Below are positions 1-6,772 of a stretch of 12,591 nt of DNA, in pieces. The notes beneath the pieces were generated by a model, which was not told the origin of the DNA, ran no database searches, and saw nothing but the letters and a program-made list of their open reading frames with translations. This stretch comes from Nitrospira lenta (GTDB lineage: Bacteria > Nitrospirota > Nitrospiria > Nitrospirales > Nitrospiraceae): assembly GCA_945906715.1 (NCBI GenBank), contig CAMDRK010000043.1, forward strand, positions 1-12,591. Direction: 5' to 3'. The stretch's first letter is position 1. Each line of letters opens with the position of its first letter. A program made the translations under genes and the position numbers.

Positions 1-465
1 TTCTATGCGACGCTGGTCGCCAATCGACTCAACCTTCCCCTCGCTGAACAGCAGTCGCTCGCACTCGGCGCACTCGTGCACGATCTCGATTTGATCAGCA
101 TCGCAGACAGTCATGTGCTGAGCATGGAGTCCGACCAACAGATCCATCGTCCCGACCTCGGCGCGAGGATGGGCCGAGCGATGGGATTACCAGCCGACGC
201 CGTGCAGATTATCGCCCTCCATCACGAACGATGGGACGGAACGGGCTACCCATTTGGCTTGCGAGAAGAATGCACGCCCTTGCTCGCTCGCATGGTCGGC
301 ATTGCCCAAGTGTTTGACGACCTAACCGCCGAAAAACCTGAACGAACATCCCTCCCGGTCAACGAAGCCCTGCAACAGATCGAGCAGCAAGCCGGCGCCG
401 CCTTCGACCCCACACTGACCGAACTCTTCTGCCGCACCATGCGCGAACAACCCCCGCAGCAGTAA
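1..465 (+). CDS. HD-GYP domain phosphohydrolase-like protein, 3' part only (5' end outside window)
   Basis: The frame is open from base 1 to the TAA at 463-465, so this is the C-terminal part of a longer protein. HD-GYP enzymes normally hydrolyse cyclic-di-GMP. The second half of the domain is clear: HHERWDGTGYP followed by a GL..E..PLLARM stretch, and near the C-terminus AGAAFDP. The H in IHRPDLGARMG fits a metal-ligand position. Two signature positions are changed. The canonical HDxGK reads HDLDL (79-93), with Gly and Lys lost. The aspartate expected in the ARIxxxADVFDAL segment is Gln (CAA, 307-309), and the following RPYR motif is KPER. Cyclic-di-GMP hydrolysis may therefore be weak or absent. 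The N-terminal input domain is not visible. No obvious terminator follows. Family assignment is secure; activity is doubtful. Confidence 0.85.
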   Translation, partial: FYATLVANRLNLPLAEQQSLALGALVHDLDLISIADSHVLSMESDQQIHRPDLGARMGRAMGLPADAVQIIALHHERWDGTGYPFGLREECTPLLARMVGIAQVFDDLTAEKPERTSLPVNEALQQIEQQAGAAFDPTLTELFCRTMREQPPQQ

Positions 466-510
466 TCGAACGTGAGACTGGTCGCCTTCAGCATTCTCTC
501 CCCGTCTTCC

Positions 511-545
511 AACTCAAAACTCAGAACTCAGAACCCAGAACTCTT
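511..545. repeat. 7-nt tandem repeat, five units
   Basis: Five consecutive heptamers start with AACTC or AACCC: AACTCAA, AACTCAG, AACTCAG, AACCCAG, AACTCTT. The array lies about 45 bp after the stop of the HD-GYP gene and is not within a gene. I see no flanking terminal repeats or target duplication. Short degenerate arrays like this are common as dispersed intergenic repeats in some genomes; a role is unknown. Confidence 0.75.
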
Positions 546-575
546 AGCCCGGCGTATCGGCGAAGGAGAATCAAA

Positions 576-617
576 TTAGATTCAGCCGGAATCACTTTAG
601 ATTCAGACAGAATGTCT
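576..617. promoter_or_regulatory. Two tandem dyad elements, 21 bp apart (candidate operator pair)
   Basis: TTAGATTCAG occurs at 576-585 and again at 597-606. The two 21-bp units match at 16 of 21 positions. Each unit contains a small inverted repeat: GATTC-N5-GAATC (579-593) in the first and GATTC-N5-GAATG (600-614) in the second. A 21-bp spacing puts both on the same helix face, as expected for cooperative protein binding. They lie about 230 bp upstream of the LuxR-type gene. The binding protein, if any, is unknown. Confidence 0.35.
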
Positions 618-800
618 ATCGGACCACCCGCTATGCGGAAAAGCTGTTCCACAAACCTGCCAAACATCCATCCAGTCCTATCGTTTAGAGTTTTTTGCCA
701 ATCCATCGTCAGTGCGGCAGCACTCAGGCCTACTACTTGCTTTACTACGGGACGGAGCCGTGGCAGAGGAAGCTGAACCACGCGATTTGACTTCTCACAC

Positions 801-816
801 ACAATGCGTGCATTGT
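801..816. promoter_or_regulatory. Perfect 16-bp palindrome upstream of the LuxR-type gene (candidate operator)
   Basis: ACAATGC-GT-GCATTGT is a perfect 7-2-7 inverted repeat whose end lies 29 bp before the ATG at 846. Size and position fit a binding site for a dimeric regulator, possibly the adjacent LuxR-type protein acting on its own promoter. A TTGACT at 787-792 could be a -35 box, in which case the palindrome would cover the spacer, but no good -10 hexamer stands at standard spacing. Its function is inferred from position only. Confidence 0.5.
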
Positions 817-845
817 AAGAAACACCTAGCAAGATTGGTGGGCAT

Positions 846-1541
846 ATGTCGATCATCGCGACAGAGAAAGTAGCCCGGCCATTTACTCCGCAAAAGCAGG
901 CACAGAGCCTGAAGCAACAAGGCGCGACCGGCATCATTCTCTTCACAAGCACGGGGCAGCTGTTGTTCATGAACAGCGAAGCCCAGGCATTTACCCGACG
1001 ACTCCAGCCCCTATCGACCAGAGAAAACGGTGCCTGTCTCTTTCCCGAAGAGATCCATTCCGTAGTCCGCGACCTCATCGGTCGTTTAATGCACTGCGAT
1101 CATCCCAAGGATTGCGAGTCCATCCAAGTGGAACGGCTCTGTTTTGCTCATGATCATCGGTTCATCCTCCGTGGTTTCTGTATTCCCGATGAACCCCTCC
1201 CGCGGAACAGCAGATTCCTCGTCATCGTGGAAGAGCTGAATCAACAGAAGCTCGAATGCCCAGACGCCAATGTCCAGCACCGCTATCACCTCACCGAACG
1301 CGAGCAAATGGTCATCATTTATCTCATGCTCGGATTTACCAATAAAGAAATCGCGAATCGGATCAACCTGAGCGAATACACCGTCAAAGAACATCTCAAG
1401 CGGATCATGCACAAAACCAAGACCACGACCAGGACAGGTCTCTTGGCTCGCATGGTGTTTCCAACACCTGAAGGGGCCATCCCAGAAGTTCTTTCTGGAA
1501 CGATAACAGTCCAACCGCACGTGCCACGCATCGCACACTGA
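846..1541 (+). CDS. LuxR/GerE-family transcriptional regulator with PAS-like N-terminus
   Basis: This 231-residue cytosolic protein has a C-terminal LuxR-type helix-turn-helix at about residues 149-205. It begins LTEREQ, has the recognition region TNKEIANRINLSEYTVKEHL (165-184), and ends with the KT-rich stretch where family members carry K-LG-xxR. The N-terminal part (about 28-49, GIILFTSTGQLLFMNSEAQAF-like) resembles the opening of a PAS fold: hydrophobic strands, then MNSEAQAF in the place of the usual xNxAAxxL. No phosphoacceptor receiver domain is visible, so control by ligand or partner binding is more likely than phosphorylation. The ATG at 846 follows a weak GGTGGG ribosome site. The DUF928 gene starts 25 bp downstream, so the two probably share a transcript. 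It may control the divergently placed secretion block, which is inference. The HTH is certain, the sensory half is not. Confidence 0.88.
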   Translation: MSIIATEKVARPFTPQKQAQSLKQQGATGIILFTSTGQLLFMNSEAQAFTRRLQPLSTRENGACLFPEEIHSVVRDLIGRLMHCDHPKDCESIQVERLCFAHDHRFILRGFCIPDEPLPRNSRFLVIVEELNQQKLECPDANVQHRYHLTEREQMVIIYLMLGFTNKEIANRINLSEYTVKEHLKRIMHKTKTTTRTGLLARMVFPTPEGAIPEVLSGTITVQPHVPRIAH

Positions 1542-1553
1542 AATCGGTCAAAT

Positions 1554-1560
1554 AGGAGGT
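1554..1560 (+). promoter_or_regulatory. Strong Shine-Dalgarno deciding the DUF928 start
   Basis: AGGAGGT at 1554-1560 is 6 nt before the ATG at 1567 and only 3 nt before an in-frame TTG at 1564. The spacing favours the ATG. Confidence 0.75.
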
Positions 1561-1566
1561 GCCTTG

Positions 1567-2352
1567 ATGAGACGAACAACACTACTGAGGTGGGGTTTCG
1601 CAATCGGGTTTTTAATGAGCCTTCCGCTTGTCGTAACTGCGGAGGAGAATTCAGCCGGGCCTTCATCGCTTGCGAAGGAGGTCAAAGGGCAAAGTGTACA
1701 GGCCGGACAGGTTACGAAAACTCTCCTCTATCAGCCGCCTCGCGGTCTCGGCGCCCCTTCAGCCGGACGGCGGGTGGGAGGAGGAACTCGCGGGACAAAC
1801 AAGTCAGTCCCGGTTCTGTCCGTGATTGCCCCTGGTCATACCGGCCTCACTGTACGTGAACAACCGGATCTCTATTGGTTTGCCTCCGACGTAGTGACCA
1901 ACCCCGTAGAATTGACCCTGACGCTTGAGAAAGGCGATGCCCCTGTACTGGAAAAGCCGTTGTCGGCGCCCACGAAGGCCGGAATACAGCGGGTGCGCCT
2001 CTCAGACTATGGGGTAAAACTGATTCCTGGTGAGCGCTACACCTGGTCCATCGCCCTCGTCCTCGATCCGAAGCGTCGGTCCAAAGACATTATTGCGGTG
2101 GGCACCATCGAGCGAGTCGAACGTGCCAACATGAATCCTGCATTCCTAACAGCGGCTCCCTCGACCGATGCCTTGTATCGATTTGCGGCAGAAGGGTTAT
2201 GGTATGACGCCGTGATGGCCATTTCAGAGATGATCGAATCGGCGCCGTCAGATATGACTTTACGAAAGCAACGGGTCGAATTGTTGGATCAGGCCGACTT
2301 GCCAGAAGTTGGAAGCTTTGACCTCGCTTTTCAAGATAGAAAGGCCGGGTGA
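1567..2352 (+). CDS. Exported DUF928-domain protein
   Basis: The product has 261 residues from the ATG at 1567. Residues 1-25 form a Sec signal peptide (RR-LLRW, hydrophobic core FAIGFLMSLPLVV, cleavage after VTA). The rest matches the DUF928 pattern: PPRG (57-60), GRRVGGGTRG (67-76), PVLSVIAPGHTGLTV followed by a PDLYWF strand, YTWSIALVLDPKRRSKDI in the middle, and GLWYDAVMAISEMI then a C-terminal LLDQADL. It is predicted to act in the periplasm or at the cell surface. The molecular function of DUF928 is not established. In cyanobacteria the family is often found near CHAT, CHASE2 and haemagglutination-domain genes (recalled, not searched), which matches this locus. It ends 39 bp from the convergent end of the cyclase gene, with no clear hairpin between them. 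Confidence 0.85.
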   Translation: MRRTTLLRWGFAIGFLMSLPLVVTAEENSAGPSSLAKEVKGQSVQAGQVTKTLLYQPPRGLGAPSAGRRVGGGTRGTNKSVPVLSVIAPGHTGLTVREQPDLYWFASDVVTNPVELTLTLEKGDAPVLEKPLSAPTKAGIQRVRLSDYGVKLIPGERYTWSIALVLDPKRRSKDIIAVGTIERVERANMNPAFLTAAPSTDALYRFAAEGLWYDAVMAISEMIESAPSDMTLRKQRVELLDQADLPEVGSFDLAFQDRKAG

Positions 2353-2391
2353 GGAGCAGAAAAGGAAGTTATTGCGCGTTAGCTGATGGGA

Positions 2392-4338
2392 TTACCCCTG
2401 AGTTGCTGTGTTCTCTTGCGAGTGGCCGATGACCCTGTAGACCATCAAAGTTTGTTCTTTGCCTTTGACGCTGACCTCTCCGATCCGATCGAGCACGAAG
2501 CGATCCCCAAGATAACGCTTCGTGCTCTCGTCGATCAAAATCCGGCACAATCGCCTCCCCGGCGTCTCCTGAACGATATCCCGATCCATACTTTCTAATC
2601 TCGCCGCTGTATTTACCGCATCACCCACGGTCGTGTATTTAAGGCGCTCTGAAGTGCCGACACTTCCGGCAACAACCTGACCAGTATGAATGCCAATCCG
2701 CATCCCGATCGTTGCGAGACCCGCCTGTTCATGTCGCAAATTGAGCCGGTGCATCTCCTGCTCCATGGCGAGAGCACACGTCACGGCATGTACCGCATCC
2801 TGGGCAATCTCTTCCTCGGAATTTCGTGGAAGTGGCACTCCAAAATTTGCCTTGATCGCATCCCCTGCGTAATCATCAATGACACCTTTATGCTTGATCA
2901 CCAGCCCCGCCATGACATCCAAATACGCATTGACCCAGTCCATCAGAGCTTCAGGAGTCATTTTTTCTGAAGCGGCTGTATAACCCTTAAAGTCGGAGAA
3001 AAAGACAGTCGCGACTAACTGTTGCGACCGAGGGCGCCCATCTTTCAGAAATTGATCGCGCTGTCGCCAGACGGCTTCAGCCACTTCCCCGGAAACGTGC
3101 TTGGAAAACAGGTGCATCAGAAGGGCGCGTTCCTTGCGCTCCCGGCTCAACACCGAAGCCGTCACGACGGACACAGCGAGAAACCAAGCCAAGGATGGCG
3201 GCACGAGTGGGATCCACCATCCCTGGATAAACGCAACGACCACGCTGATGCCAAGGATCAACAGCCCGCCCGCCGCACCCAGCGCAAGCCGCCAGGGAGA
3301 TCGCGTCCATGCACCGAGGCCGGCGCCTAACACTCCCCACAGGATCGTCCACATCCACTCCTGTGATTCACTGGGCGTGGCAATCGGACGGCGCCCTTCC
3401 AACGCCGCGCCGAGAAACTGACTGATGATATGGGCATGAACAGCGACTCCTGGAATCATCCGACCGGTGTCATTCCCTGAACTGAACGGTGTATGGAACA
3501 GATCGGGAACGCTCTCGGCCGTGACACCAAACAGAACGATTTTGTTCCTGATCGCGTCCGCATCGATCTGACCGGTGAGCAAATCGGTCAATGAGAATGA
3601 GCGTGGCTGGCTATGTCCCCGGTAAAAATCCACCAATATTTGATACCCGCCGTCGTCAGCGCGGACATATCCACCGTCGTAGGATGCAAACCGCTTGAGG
3701 GTGGTCGGTCCAAGGCGAAGTAACTCAGGATCGTCAGGGTCTGGCTGCGCGCCAACCCCTTCCTCAGCAAGAAACAGAAACGCCAGTCGAAGCGCGAAGG
3801 CATACGCTGTTTGCTCTCCGGCCTCCTGGAATAGCAAAGCACGACGAACAATTCCGTCTGAATCAATGAGGATATCGTTGAACGCAACTTGCTCGGTCCC
3901 CGCCAGCGCCGGAGGCGGAGGAATACCGGCCACCGTGCCACCGCCCAATTTTGTCACAGTAATGATCTGGGGATGTTCGACGAGGACCCTGTTCAGGTCT
4001 GCGTGACCGGGATCGACAGGGATATCACGATAGATATCAACCCCGATCGCGCGCGGCTGGAACTGCATGAGCCGCTCCAACGCCTCAGCTAGGATTGCGT
4101 CGGTGATCGGCCACCGTCCTTGACGTAAAATATCCTTTTCGGTGACCGCAATCAGAACAATGCGTGGATCAGCCCCTTCCAACCCTCGACGAGATTGGAT
4201 CAGCCAGTCATAGACGGTTAATTCAACAGGCTCAAGGATTGCGGTGCTCCGGATGCCGAGGACGGAAAGGGCACCCAACACTCCCGCAAGAATGCTGACA
4301 GCAACAAGCGATTGGCCAAGCTTGAGGAAAGTGCTCAC
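2392..4338 (-). CDS. CHASE2-domain class III adenylate/guanylate cyclase
   Basis: This is a membrane-bound receptor cyclase of about 648 residues. An N-terminal membrane segment (SLVAVSILAGVLGALSVLG) is followed by a periplasmic CHASE2 sensor (about 30-310, with VELTVYDWLIQSRR and a RAIGVDIYRDI strand). Three close membrane helices follow (about 320-400), then a cytosolic class III catalytic domain (about 435-640). Metal-binding aspartates are D449 (FFSDFKGY) and D493 (GDAIKANFG). The transition-state residues N576 and R580 are present in GDAVNTAARLE. The base-selecting positions are unusual: D489 where cyclases usually have Lys, and T569 where they have Asp or Thr, so ATP versus GTP preference is unclear. 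The GTG at 4338 lies 14 bp after the CHAT stop. An in-frame TTG at 4362 would overlap the CHAT gene. Neither has a good ribosome site, so translational coupling to CHAT is likely. Confidence 0.88.
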   Translation of the reverse strand: MSTFLKLGQSLVAVSILAGVLGALSVLGIRSTAILEPVELTVYDWLIQSRRGLEGADPRIVLIAVTEKDILRQGRWPITDAILAEALERLMQFQPRAIGVDIYRDIPVDPGHADLNRVLVEHPQIITVTKLGGGTVAGIPPPPALAGTEQVAFNDILIDSDGIVRRALLFQEAGEQTAYAFALRLAFLFLAEEGVGAQPDPDDPELLRLGPTTLKRFASYDGGYVRADDGGYQILVDFYRGHSQPRSFSLTDLLTGQIDADAIRNKIVLFGVTAESVPDLFHTPFSSGNDTGRMIPGVAVHAHIISQFLGAALEGRRPIATPSESQEWMWTILWGVLGAGLGAWTRSPWRLALGAAGGLLILGISVVVAFIQGWWIPLVPPSLAWFLAVSVVTASVLSRERKERALLMHLFSKHVSGEVAEAVWRQRDQFLKDGRPRSQQLVATVFFSDFKGYTAASEKMTPEALMDWVNAYLDVMAGLVIKHKGVIDDYAGDAIKANFGVPLPRNSEEEIAQDAVHAVTCALAMEQEMHRLNLRHEQAGLATIGMRIGIHTGQVVAGSVGTSERLKYTTVGDAVNTAARLESMDRDIVQETPGRRLCRILIDESTKRYLGDRFVLDRIGEVSVKGKEQTLMVYRVIGHSQENTATQG

Positions 4339-4352
4339 GGCGAGAGCGTAGA

Positions 4353-6656
4353 CTAAAGCCAATTATTGAGCAACAAGAATGCTGCCCAGTAGGCGGGATG
4401 ATTGTACTCAGGATGTTCAAGGAATTTGATTTGTGCGCGCTGGAGAGCCATCGCGGTGGACGCCACGGAATCGTCATGCAGTTGTTGATAAAACTCCGTG
4501 ACCAGCTGAGAAGAAGCCTGATCATCGAGGAACCACAGCGAAGCCAACGCGCTCCGTGCTCCTGCCTTGATCGCCACGCCGGCCAAACCGAGCGCGGCCC
4601 TGTCGTCCCCTGCAGCGGTCTCGCACGCACTCAGGGTGATCAGGGCCAACGGCTCTTCTCGAAAACGAAGCATGCCCACATACGTTTCCAGCCGGTCCAT
4701 CGTCATCTTCCCGTCATAGGCAAGTAAAAAGGTCTCATTGCTGTCGCTCTGGAATTGCCCATGAGACGCGATATGCATGATCGAGTACGGATTCGCTTTC
4801 AGTTCTTCCTCCACCCGAGACATCATAAATTGTTTGTTCAGAAGGCTGGTGCCGCCGAATAGTCCATGAATGGTCTCCAGTTCACGTGCAACATGGGGCA
4901 GCGGCGGAAAATCCTGCACGGCCTCGGTGATACCCACAGAGAGAAGTTTGATGCCCTTGCGATCCAGGGGCCGAGGGTCCGTGAGCGTGACACCTGGTGT
5001 TGTCGCCACCGCATATTTTTTGATAAGAAATTGCGTGCCGTCATGCAGCGCAGCCAATGGAATCGTCCGAAGCGCCCCGTCAGGCACGATGACCAGCGTA
5101 TCGATCCCGGCATTGGCCCACAGCGGCTCAATCGGCTGGATCAACCACCCGTACAACGTCTTCGCATGGGAAAGATATTGCCGAGTACTACGTTTCTCCA
5201 GGAGGGTTCGAAATGCGCGGATTTCCTCCGTCAAGGCCTCAGCACCGACTGGAACGGTCTTTCTCACCATGCCCGAAGGCAGACTCACCAGGATTTCCAA
5301 ACGGTCCTGCAGCATGATGGGATAAATCACGGCCGCGGTTTTAGAAACCTGTTCCAGACCCGTGGCGTGCGACCGCGCGGCTTGTACGCAATCATCCTGA
5401 AAGTAGTCTTGCAACTCCGCCACTTTGAACAGTTCAACCGTGTCGCGAGCTTCGCGTAATACGGCCTCGCGATGCTGTGGGTCGACATCCCGTTCAGAAC
5501 CCCGAAGCAGAAGATCAGCCAGCTCAAAGTACACCGCTCCAACGGTCTCACGAAAAGAGGCGTCCGGCTGGTCTGCAGCGATAGCGGCGGAGACCTCTGA
5601 ACGGATGGACTGGACTGCGACGATCGCCTTCCGATATGCGCCAATCGCCTCTTTCGACCGTCCAAGCGCGTTCAGCAGCCGACCCGCCTGCCACTGCCAC
5701 CGATAGAGCCCTTCGGGCGCCGCTGCTTGCTGGCTCATCAGAATTGCGTGTTGTGTCACACCAAGCGCTTCCGTATACCGACGCTCCTCCTCATAGAGCT
5801 TCCCCAGATACCCCCACGCGAAAGAGGAACCGCGACGATCGCCAAGTTGATCGGCAGTTTTAGCCGCATCATGAAGCGCCTGAAACGCCGTGAGCGTGAG
5901 ATCCTTATTCTGCTCGACGAGGGAGACGCGCAGCTTGGCATACGTCAGCCCAGCTGTGATGAACGCGCTGATCTGTTCGTGCGAAGGCTCAAGTTCACGC
6001 AAGATGCCGGCGGCCTGGTCGAGCCGCATCTTGCTTTCACGATACTGCTTGGAGGGCAACAACACGCGGGCGGCATTGACCAAGCTCGTGGCCGCCAGAA
6101 GTTTCACTTGAGCCGTTTGAGCCGTTTGGAAACATTCGGTGTAGGCGGCCAGCGCGTCGGCAAACTTTCGCTGCGAAGCGGCCAGATTCCCCAGATCGTT
6201 CAAGATGGCGGCAGTCACCGCAGCCTGTGAAAGCGTCTTGGCGCGCCGGAGGGATTCTTGTAGCGATCGCTCAGCCTCCACATACTGCCCAGTCGCCTGA
6301 TACACACTGCCCGTTCTCCAAAGAATCCGTACAGTCAGGAGAGAATCGTCACGGTCTGCTGCGAGGGCCTTGGCTTGATCCAGCTGAATCGCCGCCGTCC
6401 GATACCGGCCTAGCGACTGATAGGCCTCGGATAGACGAATCAACGTGTCGATCTGCTCCGCGCGCGCGCCGGATCGCTCGTAGGCCCCTGCCGCGCTCGT
6501 CCAGCGCTCGACCGCCTGCTCAAAATCGCCATGCTGATACGCCTGGCTGCCGTCCCGCATCAGCTGATCGACCGGAGACGCCTCCTGCGCATGGATGTCG
6601 GTGCCGAGCCCCACCGAGAGACACAGGAAAAGACTTGCGAGAATAATGTATTTCAT
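4353..6656 (-). CDS. Exported TPR-CHAT caspase-like protein
   Basis: The product has 767 residues. The ATG at 6656 is chosen because GAGGAGAG stands just upstream and a Sec signal peptide follows (MKYIILASLFLCLSVGLG, cleavage after IHA at residue 23). The frame stays open to 6722, but only through an intergenic repeat. Residues about 30-390 form roughly seven to eight TPR-like helix pairs (for example GSQAYQHGDFEQAVERW and LSEAYQSLGRYRTAAIQL). About 430-767 is a CHAT domain, a caspase-fold peptidase: DGALRTIPLAALHDG, the catalytic His H632 in ASHGQF, the catalytic Cys C678 in SACETAAG, LASLW, and the closing NHPAYWAAFLLLNNW. Both dyad residues are intact. With a signal peptide it should be periplasmic, where it could process or chaperone envelope proteins. 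It sits between TpsB and the CHASE2 cyclase. The substrate is unknown. Confidence 0.9.
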   Translation of the reverse strand: MKYIILASLFLCLSVGLGTDIHAQEASPVDQLMRDGSQAYQHGDFEQAVERWTSAAGAYERSGARAEQIDTLIRLSEAYQSLGRYRTAAIQLDQAKALAADRDDSLLTVRILWRTGSVYQATGQYVEAERSLQESLRRAKTLSQAAVTAAILNDLGNLAASQRKFADALAAYTECFQTAQTAQVKLLAATSLVNAARVLLPSKQYRESKMRLDQAAGILRELEPSHEQISAFITAGLTYAKLRVSLVEQNKDLTLTAFQALHDAAKTADQLGDRRGSSFAWGYLGKLYEEERRYTEALGVTQHAILMSQQAAAPEGLYRWQWQAGRLLNALGRSKEAIGAYRKAIVAVQSIRSEVSAAIAADQPDASFRETVGAVYFELADLLLRGSERDVDPQHREAVLREARDTVELFKVAELQDYFQDDCVQAARSHATGLEQVSKTAAVIYPIMLQDRLEILVSLPSGMVRKTVPVGAEALTEEIRAFRTLLEKRSTRQYLSHAKTLYGWLIQPIEPLWANAGIDTLVIVPDGALRTIPLAALHDGTQFLIKKYAVATTPGVTLTDPRPLDRKGIKLLSVGITEAVQDFPPLPHVARELETIHGLFGGTSLLNKQFMMSRVEEELKANPYSIMHIASHGQFQSDSNETFLLAYDGKMTMDRLETYVGMLRFREEPLALITLSACETAAGDDRAALGLAGVAIKAGARSALASLWFLDDQASSQLVTEFYQQLHDDSVASTAMALQRAQIKFLEHPEYNHPAYWAAFLLLNNWL

Positions 6657-6669
6657 GACGGCTCTCCTC

Positions 6670-6772
6670 TGGTCTGTCTCGTTCATTTGGTTTGTCTTGT
6701 TTATTTGGTTGAACAAGTCCAACTCTTATGAACTAAACAAACCAGATAAACCAAATAGACCAAACAAACCAA
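6670..6772. repeat. 9-nt-period tandem repeat arranged as a large inverted repeat, between tpsB and the CHAT gene
   Basis: The right half is a run of 9-mers: AAACAAACC, AGATAAACC, AAATAGACC, AAACAAACC (consensus ARAYARACC), ending directly at the TpsB stop codon. The left half carries the same type of unit on the opposite strand. Arms 6685-6710 and 6731-6756 (26 nt each) are complementary at 22 of 26 positions around a 20-nt loop. It fills the gap nearly from stop to Shine-Dalgarno. Because the period is nine, frames stay open through it and give spurious extensions. A transcript would fold into a long hairpin. It belongs to the same family as 8511-8610. Confidence 0.8.

Larger units (their letters stand above)
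466..845. other. 380-bp intergenic region with repeats and dyads, no convincing gene
   Basis: No reading frame here has a ribosome binding site, a recognisable motif or convincing length. The long minus-strand frame that crosses it runs on into the regulator gene as a shadow. A short frame of about 55 codons beginning near 612 looks like random composition. What the region does hold is listed separately: a 7-nt tandem repeat (511-545), two tandem dyads (576-617) and a 16-bp palindrome (801-816). It is probably the control region of the downstream LuxR-type gene. Confidence 0.6.

Noticed and set aside
787..819. Sigma-70 promoter with TTGACT
   Set aside because: The -35-like box is good, but no acceptable -10 occurs 16-18 bp downstream, so no promoter is called.
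521..1078. 185-codon minus-strand frame over the gap and LuxR gene
   Set aside because: It overlaps the LuxR-type coding region in reverse, and crosses the 7-nt repeat and dyads; no motif and no good start.
2353..2391. Bidirectional terminator between the convergent DUF928 and cyclase genes
   Set aside because: No stem-loop with a U-tract can be seen in the 39-bp gap.
4866..5459. 197-codon + strand frame inside the CHAT gene
   Set aside because: It is antisense to a gene with unambiguous CHAT and TPR motifs; no ribosome site or recognisable domain.
6657..6722. N-terminal extension of the CHAT protein by 22 residues
   Set aside because: The extension reads through the 9-nt repeat (NQ/NK/TD-rich) and would bury the signal peptide. 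A good Shine-Dalgarno and signal peptide mark the ATG at 6656.
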